Under the pieces are notes generated by a model. The model was not told the origin of the DNA, ran no database searches, and was given only the letters and a program-made list of their open reading frames with translations. A stretch of DNA of 64,000 nucleotides from Clostridium sp. (lineage in GTDB: Bacteria > Bacillota > Clostridia > Clostridiales > Clostridiaceae). The stretch lies in the NCBI GenBank assembly GCA_031292145.1, contig JARLHR010000115.1:1-64000 (forward strand), written 5' to 3'. Shown here piece by piece: positions 35,213 through 43,134 of the stretch. The first letter of the stretch is position 1; the number at the start of each line of letters is the position of its first letter. The position numbers and the translations under genes were made by a program.

Positions 35213-36766
35213 ATGAGTATTTTAACAATTGAAAACATGAGTCATTCATTTGGAGATAGAATATTATTTAGAAATGTATCTTTTAGATTATTAAAAGGAG
35301 AACATATTGGTATTATTGGAGCTAATGGTGAGGGGAAATCAACTTTAATGAAAATTGTTACAAATCAAATTTTACCCGATGAAGGCACCATTGAGTGGAA
35401 TAGTAAATTTAGCATTGGATATATGGATCAACTGGTTAACTTAAAAGAAGGAATTACAGCATTAGATTTTTTGAAAGAAGCATTTATAAATTTATTTGAT
35501 ATAGAGAATAGAATTAATGATTTATATAATAAAATTGGCAATATGAATGAAGGGGAAATGAATAAAACACTAAACAAAATTGCCACCATGCAGGAAATTT
35601 TGGAGAAGAGTGATTTTTACAGTATTAATTCCAAAATACAAGCAACTGCAGCTGGCCTTGGGATTAAGGAACTTTTAGATAGGGATGTTTCAGCTTTAAG
35701 TGGAGGACAGAGAACTAAAGTTTTACTTGCCAAACTGCTTTTACATAAACCAGATATTTTATTATTAGATGAGCCAACTAACCATCTGGATGAAGAGCAT
35801 ATAGAATGGCTTAAAAATTATTTAATAAACTATAAAAGTGCATTTATATTAATATCCCATGAAAATAGTTTTTTAAATAGTGTAGTAAATATAGTTTATC
35901 ATCTTGAGCACAAAGTCTTAACAAGATATGAAGGAAACTATGATTATTTTGTTAAACTTTATGAAATACGAAAGGAGCAGAGGCTAATTGAATATAAGGA
36001 GCAGCAAAATGAAATTGCAAAGCTTGAAGATTATATAAGAAAAAATAAAGTAAGAGCCTCGACTTCAAAACAAGCTAAATCAAGAGAAAAAAAGCTTGAT
36101 AAAATTGAAAAAATAGAAATCAAAAAAGAAATTATAAAACCTCGTTTCAATTTTAAAGGTGTAAAAATGCCAGAAAGCATAATTTTTAAAGCGAGCAATT
36201 TAATTATTGGATACAACAAACCCTTAAGTAAACCTCTAAATTTAAAAATTAAAAGAGGACAAAAAATCGCAATAACTGGAGCTAATGGTTTAGGAAAAAC
36301 AACGCTTCTAAAAAGCTTACTTGGATTGTTAAAACCTATAAATGGTGAAATAACCTTAAGTGATTATAAAAAGATAGGATATTTCGAGCAGGAAATTGCA
36401 GAAGATAATACTACTTCAGTTTTATATGATGTTTGGAGCACTTTCCCAGATTTGACTCAGACAGAAGTAAGAAGTGATCTTGCTAAATGTGGATTAACAA
36501 GGCAGCATATAGACAGCCCTATTAATTTATTAAGTGGAGGTGAACAAGCTAAAGTTAGATTATGTAAGTTAATTAATGAACCCACCAATATATTAATTTT
36601 AGATGAACCGACAAATCACTTAGATATTTATGCTAAAAATGAACTTAAGCGTGCTTTAAAAGAATATGACGGCAGCATAATTCTAGTATGCCATGAACCG
36701 GAATTTTATAAAGATATTGCAACAGATATATGGAATTGTGAAGATTGGAGGTGTTGTAATAAGTAA
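35213..36766 (+). CDS. ABC-F family ATPase
   Basis: The protein has 517 residues with two ABC domains and no membrane part. Walker A boxes are GANGEGKST near residue 38 and GANGLGKTT near 358. Signatures are LSGGQRTKVLLAKLL and LSGGEQAKVRLCKL, each with DEPTNHLD. The linker between the domains is basic and helical (KVRASTSKQAKSREKKLDKI), as used to reach the P-site tRNA. Members either help stalled ribosomes or give resistance to ribosome-targeting antibiotics. The linker looks like the YkpA/YbiT group, so a housekeeping role is as likely as resistance. AAGGAGGTG precedes the ATG. Confidence 0.9.
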   Translation: MSILTIENMSHSFGDRILFRNVSFRLLKGEHIGIIGANGEGKSTLMKIVTNQILPDEGTIEWNSKFSIGYMDQLVNLKEGITALDFLKEAFINLFDIENRINDLYNKIGNMNEGEMNKTLNKIATMQEILEKSDFYSINSKIQATAAGLGIKELLDRDVSALSGGQRTKVLLAKLLLHKPDILLLDEPTNHLDEEHIEWLKNYLINYKSAFILISHENSFLNSVVNIVYHLEHKVLTRYEGNYDYFVKLYEIRKEQRLIEYKEQQNEIAKLEDYIRKNKVRASTSKQAKSREKKLDKIEKIEIKKEIIKPRFNFKGVKMPESIIFKASNLIIGYNKPLSKPLNLKIKRGQKIAITGANGLGKTTLLKSLLGLLKPINGEITLSDYKKIGYFEQEIAEDNTTSVLYDVWSTFPDLTQTEVRSDLAKCGLTRQHIDSPINLLSGGEQAKVRLCKLINEPTNILILDEPTNHLDIYAKNELKRALKEYDGSIILVCHEPEFYKDIATDIWNCEDWRCCNK

Positions 36767-36845
36767 TACCACATTACGGAATAATAGGGAGAGGAACCAA
36801 TAGTTTATTAGAAAAGGATTTTCTAATAATAGGAGGTAGGTAGCA

Positions 36846-37652
36846 ATGAATAAAGAAATAATAAATCTCCCACAAGAATTATTTGATAATACTCCTTTAG
36901 AGCCTACAAAAGTTTTTGATAATTTATATTGTATTGGTAGTCGAAGTGTTGTAACATGGGCATTAAAAACATCTGAAGGTATTATTTTAATTGATTCTAT
37001 GTGGGACAATCGTGATGCACAATTAATTATTGATGGAATGAAAAAGTTGAATTTAAATCCAGGGGAGATTAAATATATTATTATTACACATGGACATGGA
37101 GATCATTATGGTGGTGCACAATTTATTAAGGATAATTATAAAGCAAAAATAGTTATGAGTGAAACAGATTATAATTTTATGAATACAGTGAATTCTGGTG
37201 CAAATGGCCCTCGATCACCAAAATGTTCTGTTGATATTATAATAGAAGATGGACAAAAAATACAATTAGGCGATACTACGGTAACTATTGTAGAAACACC
37301 AGGTCATACGCCGGGTTGTATATCTTTGATTTTCCCTGTTAAACAAAATGGGGAGATTTACAATGTAGCACAATGGGGAGGAATTGGTGCGCCAAGTGAT
37401 TTGGAAGAAAAAATAGAATATAGAAAATCAATTGATTATTTTAAAAAATATGCACAGGCACAGCAGGTAAGTGTTGAAATTACAGCTCATTTGTTTTCTG
37501 AAAATGGGTATTCAAATTTGGAAACCGTAAGAAATAGAAAGGGTAACGAAGCGAACCCGTTTATAATAGGTGGAACAGGTATTGAAAATTACTTTAATAA
37601 TTTGCGAAAGGAAATAGATGATAAGATAGCAAAACAAAAAGGACAAGAGTAG
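36846..37652 (+). CDS. MBL-fold metallohydrolase, B3-like
   Basis: The protein has 268 residues. The zinc-binding motif THGHGDHYGG near residue 80 is followed by ETPGHTPGC (third His) and ITAHLFS (fourth His). The plan matches subclass B3 beta-lactamase-like enzymes, but there is no signal peptide, so it would act in the cytosol. AGGAGG precedes the ATG and it follows the ABC-F gene by 80 bases. Substrate unknown; the B3 likeness does not prove beta-lactamase action. Confidence 0.85.
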   Translation: MNKEIINLPQELFDNTPLEPTKVFDNLYCIGSRSVVTWALKTSEGIILIDSMWDNRDAQLIIDGMKKLNLNPGEIKYIIITHGHGDHYGGAQFIKDNYKAKIVMSETDYNFMNTVNSGANGPRSPKCSVDIIIEDGQKIQLGDTTVTIVETPGHTPGCISLIFPVKQNGEIYNVAQWGGIGAPSDLEEKIEYRKSIDYFKKYAQAQQVSVEITAHLFSENGYSNLETVRNRKGNEANPFIIGGTGIENYFNNLRKEIDDKIAKQKGQE

Positions 37653-37687
37653 TGATAATAACATTTTTGAGTTTATAACTTATAATA

Positions 37688-37766
37688 GTGGATTTCAAAG
37701 GCTGTGTATCGCCTGCACCATGAAATTCACAGAAATCCAAATTCCGGATTTCTGTGGGTTGTTTTC
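37688..37766. repeat. Repeat family 2 copy with terminator
   Basis: GTGGATTTCAAAGGCTGTG, CGCCTGCACCATGAAATTC, then the hairpin ACAGAAATCC/GGATTTCTGT and a T-run. It follows the MBL-fold gene by 35 bases and probably ends its transcript. The bases ATCATGTGCCTAA right after it match the right end of family 1. Confidence 0.7.
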
Positions 37767-37784
37767 TATCATGTGCCTAATGCT

Positions 37785-37820
37785 AATTTCTAATGAGAAA
37801 ATATTTTCTCGTTAGAAATT
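37785..37820 (-). terminator. Terminator of the DUF4317 gene
   Basis: AATTTCTAATGAGAAAAT pairs with ATTTTCTCGTTAGAAATT with almost no loop. Read leftward it begins at the stop codon of the DUF4317 gene. Confidence 0.6.
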
Positions 37821-39237
37821 AAAGCAAGGTCTCAACACCATTTACATTAGCTTGTTCATTGTCATCCATAGGAATAACAATGCATTTTTTTCCGTCAATT
37901 ATTTGTGATTTTATTTGAGTTACTTTTTGAGGCTTTACCTGAAGCACAATGGCATAGTTTGGAATAGTATTGTTCTCAGATTCTATTTCAGAGTCTGAAG
38001 CTGATTCTAAATTAGTGTCAGAATCTGTTTCTAACATGGAATCAGTATCTGATTTTAACATGGTATCGGTTTCTACCTCTAACATAGCATCAATCTTTGC
38101 TTCTAACGTAGTATTAGTCTCTGATTCCAAAGTTGATTCATTTTCTGAATCTAATGCATCTTCTTGTTTTGTTTTTTCAAGTCTTTCTTCAAGTATTAGT
38201 ACTTTTTTTTCAAGACTTTCTTCTTTTTTTCTTTGTTCATTTGCCGCAAGTGCTTTTTTATCGATTAAATTCTCTACTGCAGGAGGAGTATCACCAAATT
38301 CCCTTGTATAGGATTTTTCTATTTTTGCACTAATTTCTTCAGGAATCCCGCTTTCAATTAGAATATCTTGAATATTATCATTAGTCAAAAATATAGGCTC
38401 AGCATTTTTACCATTAACAGTATTATGATCATCTACCATATTATTAAGAGTTTCTTGAATTTCCATGAAGAAATAATCAGATTTTTCTTCATCGTAGCCA
38501 ATGGCTTTACTAATAATAGTATGGAATGTATCTTTCTGCTCAGTGGCTGTTTGCTTTGAGCTACAGCCTAAAGCTTCTTCCATAAATTCTGGATGTGGAT
38601 TTTTTGCATCTTTTGTGTAGTACATAATAGAATGAATATCAGTGCTACGGTCTATAAAAGCTGGAAATACAAATCCAAGATCAGGGCGGCCAACTACCCA
38701 ATCTCTAATACGTGCTCCAATTCGATTTTCATCTTCAATATATCCAAGACCCGGTTTTGAAAGTGATACTGGACATATTGCACATAATAGGTATTCATAT
38801 ACTTCTTCAGATTCATCTAATTTTGCATTATCTGTAGTTTTTTTCATAACATCATAGGCATCGTGAAAAATAAGTATTAGAAAATTACCTGTGTAGTCAT
38901 AACTATCTATAATTAATTTATAGAAGTTATCAAGCAACGCATCATCTTTTAATCTACTTTTTTTAAGTTCCATTAGAGATAGTTGTCTGTCACCTATATT
39001 TTCTTCATCAAGAGGAAAGTTAAGTTCTAGAAGGTTATTTCCCACTGTCCCTGATAATGTTTTACTGGCAATCTCCAAATATTTAAAGAATACGTCCTCT
39101 TCTAGATTTAAAAAAGTTTCTTTAATTTTTAATACAATATTTTTTTGACCATCTACATAGCAACCACACATTCTGGTAAATGTACACTCGTCTTTTTTTA
39201 AACGTCTTTTTAATTCCAATATATCTTTTTTATTCAT
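37819..39237 (-). CDS. DUF4317 family protein with acidic repeat tail
   Basis: The protein has 472 residues from the preferred start MNKKDILELKRRLKKDECTF. Residues 1-340 match the clostridial DUF4317 family of unknown function (CGCYVDGQKNIVLK, RDWVVGRPDLGFVFPAF, then KSYTREFGDTPPAVENLIDK). A coiled-coil follows near 345-375 and then a low-complexity acidic stretch with degenerate repeats of the form (D/E)TMLxSETDS near 380-435. The ATG at 39237 has AGAGGG upstream, while the earlier start at 39306 falls inside repeat family 1. The acidic repeat insert is not known to me in other members. Confidence 0.85.
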   Translation of the reverse strand: MNKKDILELKRRLKKDECTFTRMCGCYVDGQKNIVLKIKETFLNLEEDVFFKYLEIASKTLSGTVGNNLLELNFPLDEENIGDRQLSLMELKKSRLKDDALLDNFYKLIIDSYDYTGNFLILIFHDAYDVMKKTTDNAKLDESEEVYEYLLCAICPVSLSKPGLGYIEDENRIGARIRDWVVGRPDLGFVFPAFIDRSTDIHSIMYYTKDAKNPHPEFMEEALGCSSKQTATEQKDTFHTIISKAIGYDEEKSDYFFMEIQETLNNMVDDHNTVNGKNAEPIFLTNDNIQDILIESGIPEEISAKIEKSYTREFGDTPPAVENLIDKKALAANEQRKKEESLEKKVLILEERLEKTKQEDALDSENESTLESETNTTLEAKIDAMLEVETDTMLKSDTDSMLETDSDTNLESASDSEIESENNTIPNYAIVLQVKPQKVTQIKSQIIDGKKCIVIPMDDNEQANVNGVETLL

Positions 39238-39268
39238 AAATCGCCCTCTCATTTCATGAGTTTTTATT

Positions 39269-39365
39269 AGGCACATGAAGGAAAATAACAAGTCCAAATT
39301 TGCCATGAATATTTTTCATCAGATAAGGAGGCAGATCTATTCGCTATTTTTTTGAATGTGCCTTA
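39269..39365. repeat. Repeat family 1, short copy
   Basis: AGGCACATGAAGGAAAATAA and CAAGTCCAAATTTGCC on the left, and TTTTTTTGAATGTGCCTTAG on the right. The middle is deleted. It lies in the 5' region of the DUF4317 gene. Confidence 0.7.
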
Positions 39366-39494
39366 GTACATAGTAAAGAATATGCTACATAATATAGTAT
39401 AGTGTCCAATGAATAGCTCTGCAAGTAACTAAATAAATTTAAAAGACTATACTTCATAAGTTAGTAAAATATTTTGATTTAGTATGATAAAAAA

Positions 39495-39552
39495 TAGTGG
39501 AACTTAAAGGTCGCGTATTGTCTTCAACATGAAACCTACAAAAATCATATAA
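39495..39552. repeat. Repeat family 2, partial copy
   Basis: GTGGAACTTAAAGGTCGCG, GTCTTCAACATGAAACC and TACAAAAATCAT. It lacks the right arm of the hairpin. The flanking stretch 39366-39629 shows no other gene. Confidence 0.55.
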
Positions 39553-39629
39553 TATCTTTTTGATTTGATAGCAATGATAAGAGAGGCTGTAGAAATTTTG
39601 AAGTCTATAGCCCCATATATGTCAAATTC

Positions 39630-41300
39630 CTACACTCTCACTAACTCTGATTTTACTTCGTCTAATTCAGTTTCCTTCTTCTTATTAAAAGGTACTGCTA
39701 TTAGGCCAAAGATTGCAATAATTGCTGTGATTAGGAAACATTTATTATAAACCTTATTACTCTCATCATTTTTTATTGCATTTGCTTCATCTAAGATATT
39801 ATATATTTCTTTTGCTTGAACATCGAACTTTTCTTTAATAGCTGGTTTAATTTTATCCGGAGTAGTGGCTAATACTGAGTTTTCCTTATCTTGAATTAAT
39901 TCATCAACCATATCTTTTGAAATGTAAGTATTTTTACTAGTGTTTGAAGTTTTTATTTTATCACATATTTTAGTTTTAACTTGCTCTTCAAGCACTACAT
40001 TGTTATTAACGATATCTATTATTCTGCTTTTTGAATTGTCTATAGCTTGAGTACTGTAACTGCTACTTAGAGTAGAAACTAAAGCTATAGCTAAACAGGC
40101 TGTCAACTGCCTAAAGCTGTTTAATACTCCTGAAGCAATACCATTTTTATCTTTTGAAATCTCATCAAAAGCACTTTGATATAGTGGGGATGTTGACCCA
40201 ACTCCAAGACCTACTGTAATGAAAGCACTATAAATAATTTTTACGTTGTTTGAACTGTTCATAAACACAAGCATAAGATCACCTAGAGATACAAAGATTA
40301 CAGCTAATAATGAAATGACTCTAGCACCATATCTTTTTGATATAATCCCGAAAATTGGAGACATAAAAAAGGATACACAGCTTACTATACCCAATATCAT
40401 TCCGGATTTTAATACTGAATAACCTAACTGATTTTCTAGATAGAAATTCATTAAGTATGATATAGGCATAAGGGCAAAGAATATTACGCTGATGATTGTT
40501 ATGGATGAGGTAAAACTTTTTGTCTTAAATAGCTTAAATTCTATCATTGGATTTTTTGATTTAACTTCGTATATTAGAAAAGTAATAATTGAAATTATTG
40601 AGGTTATAATTAAAGTAACTATTTTTGTACTTCCCCAGCCATAGGCACTTCCTTTAACAAGTAGAAAGGTTAGTGCTCCGATTCCATAAGCTAATAATAT
40701 AGAACCCAGAAAATCTATTTTCTTTTCAATTGTTCTATCATAACATTCTATAAGGTGTTGTGATCCAAAGATTAGAGAAATAAGGATGAAAGGAACATTT
40801 ACATAGAATATAGCTTTAAAGCCAAAGGCTTCATTTAAGAGTCCACCAATAACAGGACCAGAAGCAGCAGAGATAGAAATTGTCATACCAATTATAATAG
40901 CAAGCTTAGACATAGCATCCTTGCCAAATAATTCAATACCTAAAGGAATGGCTAATGGGGCAAGAATTGCAGCTCCAATACCTTGCATGCTTCTAAAAAT
41001 TATAATCATAGAAAGAGAAGTGGAAAGTCCACAAAGTATTGATGAAGAACCAAAGACTAAAAGACCAATTAAAAATAGTTTCTTTCTTCCATAAATATCT
41101 GCAATTTTCGAGAAGTTTATTATAAGAGCAGAGAAAGGAATTAAGTAAACTGTACTTACCCAAGATATTCCTGTTATATCTGTTTTGAAATAATCAGCCA
41201 TAGTTGGCAAAGACACATTTACTATGGTTGAATCTAGTACTGTTAAGAAGCAAGCTATTGCTAGAGATATAAAAGCTAATATTTTTTGTTTTTTATTCAT
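39630..41300 (-). CDS. MFS drug efflux pump, DHA2 (EmrB/QacA) type
   Basis: The protein has 556 residues and about 14 membrane segments. Family marks are VLDSTIVNVSLPTM in helix 1, ADIYGRKKLFLIGL in loop 2-3 (motif A) and GPVIGGLLNEAFGFKAIFYV (motif C, antiporter). A hydrophilic stretch of about 80 residues lies between helices 13 and 14 near 430-505. The ATG at 41300 is behind GGAGG. By family knowledge it expels hydrophobic or cationic drugs using the proton gradient. A TetR-type gene is divergent from it, with two palindromes between. Confidence 0.9.
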   Translation of the reverse strand: MNKKQKILAFISLAIACFLTVLDSTIVNVSLPTMADYFKTDITGISWVSTVYLIPFSALIINFSKIADIYGRKKLFLIGLLVFGSSSILCGLSTSLSMIIIFRSMQGIGAAILAPLAIPLGIELFGKDAMSKLAIIIGMTISISAASGPVIGGLLNEAFGFKAIFYVNVPFILISLIFGSQHLIECYDRTIEKKIDFLGSILLAYGIGALTFLLVKGSAYGWGSTKIVTLIITSIISIITFLIYEVKSKNPMIEFKLFKTKSFTSSITIISVIFFALMPISYLMNFYLENQLGYSVLKSGMILGIVSCVSFFMSPIFGIISKRYGARVISLLAVIFVSLGDLMLVFMNSSNNVKIIYSAFITVGLGVGSTSPLYQSAFDEISKDKNGIASGVLNSFRQLTACLAIALVSTLSSSYSTQAIDNSKSRIIDIVNNNVVLEEQVKTKICDKIKTSNTSKNTYISKDMVDELIQDKENSVLATTPDKIKPAIKEKFDVQAKEIYNILDEANAIKNDESNKVYNKCFLITAIIAIFGLIAVPFNKKKETELDEVKSELVRV

Positions 41301-41328
41301 GATACCCTCCAAAAATTTTATCGGTAAA

Positions 41329-41348
41329 ATATGAAATTAAATTCATAT
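41329..41348. promoter_or_regulatory. Operator-like palindrome 1, MFS/TetR region
   Basis: ATATGAAATTAAATTCATAT is an almost perfect palindrome 30-50 bases upstream of the MFS gene. It shares ATGAAAT/ATTTCAT text with palindrome 2. Likely bound by the divergent TetR-family protein. Confidence 0.65.
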
Positions 41349-41382
41349 TCATATAATATACTGGAAAAATTTAAAAGTCAAT

Positions 41383-41402
41383 ACATGAAATGAATTTCAT
41401 AT
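41383..41402. promoter_or_regulatory. Operator-like palindrome 2, MFS/TetR region
   Basis: CATGAAATGAATTTCAT is an almost perfect palindrome 54 bases from palindrome 1 and about 50 bases upstream of the regulator start. Two such sites between divergent genes fit self-repression together with pump control. Confidence 0.65.
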
Positions 41403-41452
41403 TTCGTTGACTTTTATTTTTTTATCTCTTATTATTAAAATAGGTGATGAAA

Positions 41453-42106
41453 ATGGAAAGAAAGACAAGGATACCAACTCAAAAAAGAGCTTTAGAAAAA
41501 TACGATAGAATATTAGATGCAGCTTATAAATTATTTAATGAAAAAGGTTATTACAATACCACGACAGCAGATATATCTAAGGAAGCAAATGTTGCTACTG
41601 GTTCTGTATACGCCTATTTTGAAGATAAAAAAGAAATTTATATCAGGGTAATTGAAAGGTTTAACAAAAAGTTTGATTATCCAACCCATGATTTTTGGTT
41701 AGAGAATATGGATAAAAAATTTAATAATGCTGAAATAGCAAAAGAACTATTTAAGGTATTTATAAAAATGATGGTAGATTATCATGACTTTTCTAAAACT
41801 TTTCATGATGAGATGGAGGCACTAACACTTTTAGATGAGGATATAGCTGTAGTAAGAAAAGAACAGGAGAAGCTGAGAAAAGAAAGGATTAAAGATATTT
41901 TTAGGACTTTATCTTTACCTTTTAATAGTGAAGATGAAGAAGAAATATTTTTCCATTACTCATTCTTCTTAATAGATGACGTATGTCATAAGATTGTATT
42001 TAATGATGAAATCAAGGATGTGGATTTATGTATTGAAAAATGCGTTAATATGTTATATTGTTTGTTTCAAGATTGTACAAATTATAAGGATGCAATGAAG
42101 GAATAA
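41453..42106 (+). CDS. TetR/AcrR-family repressor
   Basis: The protein has 217 residues. The N-terminal helix-turn-helix is ILDAAYKLFNEKGYYNTTTA with VATGSVYAYFEDKKEIYI (about residues 18-70). The rest is an all-helical ligand domain. ATGs at 41447 and 41453 are both possible behind AGGTG. It is divergent from the MFS pump, and so likely represses the pump until a drug binds. Ligand unknown. Confidence 0.88.
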   Translation: MERKTRIPTQKRALEKYDRILDAAYKLFNEKGYYNTTTADISKEANVATGSVYAYFEDKKEIYIRVIERFNKKFDYPTHDFWLENMDKKFNNAEIAKELFKVFIKMMVDYHDFSKTFHDEMEALTLLDEDIAVVRKEQEKLRKERIKDIFRTLSLPFNSEDEEEIFFHYSFFLIDDVCHKIVFNDEIKDVDLCIEKCVNMLYCLFQDCTNYKDAMKE

Positions 42107-42118
42107 TTTAATTAAAAT

Positions 42119-42180
42119 TTATGGATTTTATGATATGTATATCGCCTCTGCCATGAAACCCACGAAAATCAAAATTGATA
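42119..42180. repeat. Repeat family 2, partial copy
   Basis: TATGGATTTTATGATATG, CGCCTCTGCCATGAAACC and CACGAAAATCAAAATTGAT. It lies 12 bases after the TetR gene and leads straight into the ribosome binding site of the FadR-type gene. The right hairpin arm is missing. Confidence 0.6.
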
Positions 42181-42192
42181 TTAGGAGGGAAT

Positions 42193-42915
42193 ATGTTAGA
42201 TAATAAAGAGATTAATAATATAAATAATTCAACAAAATCACTAGGAGAGCAAACTTCAGAAAGAATTATTCAATTAATTACAGATAACGATTGGAGCATT
42301 GGAGATAAACTACCTAATGAATATGATCTTGCAGAGATGCTTGAGGTAGGAAGAAGTACTATCAGAGAAGCTATAAAGGCTTTAGTTTCACGTAATATTT
42401 TAGAAATTAGAAGGGGGGCTGGAACTTTTATATCTCAAAAATGTGGTATTGCCGACGATCCACTAGGGTTAACGTTTGTAAAAGATAAATTTAAATTAGC
42501 TCTGGATTTATTGGAAGTTAGATTTATGATTGAGCCATCAATTGCATCTATAGCTGCAGTAAAAGCTACAGAGGAAGAAATACATCAAATGACTACTTTA
42601 TGCGATGAAATAGAAGAGTTGATTTTAAAAGGTAAACCATACATGGAAAAGGATATAGAATTCCATACAGCTATAGCTAAGAGTAGTAAAAATCTAGTTA
42701 TGGTAAATTTGATTCCAATTATCAATAGTTCTATTTCAATATTTATTGATATTACAAATCAAAAGTTACGTAATGAAACAATAGAAACACATAGAGAGGT
42801 TCTAAACTCAATTAAAGAGCATGATGCCAATGGTGCACGTGATGCAATGTTTTTACATCTAGTATACAATCGAAGAAATATTAAAGATGTTATAGAAAAA
42901 GAAAAAAATAATTAG
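42193..42915 (+). CDS. FadR-subfamily GntR transcriptional regulator
   Basis: The protein has 240 residues. The winged helix is DKLPNEYDLAEMLEVGRSTI with REAIKALVSRNILEIRRGAG near residues 40-80. The FCD ligand domain follows, with the metal-binding set typical of the class (EVRFMIEP, DIEFHTAIAKSS, THREVLNSIKEHD). The ATG lies behind AGGAGG; an earlier TTG falls before it. It precedes the dehydratase and permease genes, and an operator-like pair sits in their promoter. Likely effector: a sugar acid or a product of the dehydratase. Confidence 0.9.
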   Translation: MLDNKEINNINNSTKSLGEQTSERIIQLITDNDWSIGDKLPNEYDLAEMLEVGRSTIREAIKALVSRNILEIRRGAGTFISQKCGIADDPLGLTFVKDKFKLALDLLEVRFMIEPSIASIAAVKATEEEIHQMTTLCDEIEELILKGKPYMEKDIEFHTAIAKSSKNLVMVNLIPIINSSISIFIDITNQKLRNETIETHREVLNSIKEHDANGARDAMFLHLVYNRRNIKDVIEKEKNN

Positions 42916-42928
42916 TTTTGTTAATATG

Positions 42929-42972
42929 AAAATACATCTGCTTTTATAAATAGAGCAGATGTATTTTTTTAT
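42929..42972 (+). terminator. Terminator after the FadR-type gene
   Basis: AAAATACATCTGCT pairs with AGCAGATGTATTTT, followed by T-rich DNA. The stem also carries the ATACATCTG half-site word seen in the operators downstream, so it may have a second use. Confidence 0.75.
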
Positions 42973-43051
42973 ATCTGCCAGCTGATACATCTGATGAATA
43001 TCTGCTAAAATGATGATAAATATAAAAAAGAAAAAGTTTTCAGCAAATATA

Positions 43052-43097
43052 TTGACAAATACATCTGATGTGTTATTATAAATACATCAGATGTATT
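43052..43097 (+). promoter_or_regulatory. Promoter with two FadR-type operators
   Basis: TTGACA at 43052-43057 and ATTATA at 43075-43080 have a 17-base spacer. The spacer itself is operator 1, AATACATCTGATGTGTT. Operator 2, AATACATCAGATGTATT, is a perfect palindrome at 43081-43097, right after the -10 box. A third half-like word TACATCTGATG lies at 42986-42996. Binding of the FadR-type protein here would block the promoter. Confidence 0.85.
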
Positions 43098-43134
43098 TAA
43101 ACGGTATCAAATATAAAATAAGGAGAGACGTAGT

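Noticed and set aside
37970-38333. Two rightward frames inside the DUF4317 gene
   Set aside because: They are the complement of the acidic repeat stretch; repeats keep several frames open.
38642-38857. Rightward 71-codon frame in the DUF4317 gene
   Set aside because: Antisense to the conserved part of that gene, without support.
39238-39306. Longer start for the DUF4317 protein
   Set aside because: The added 23 residues are encoded by repeat family 1 and not by family sequence.
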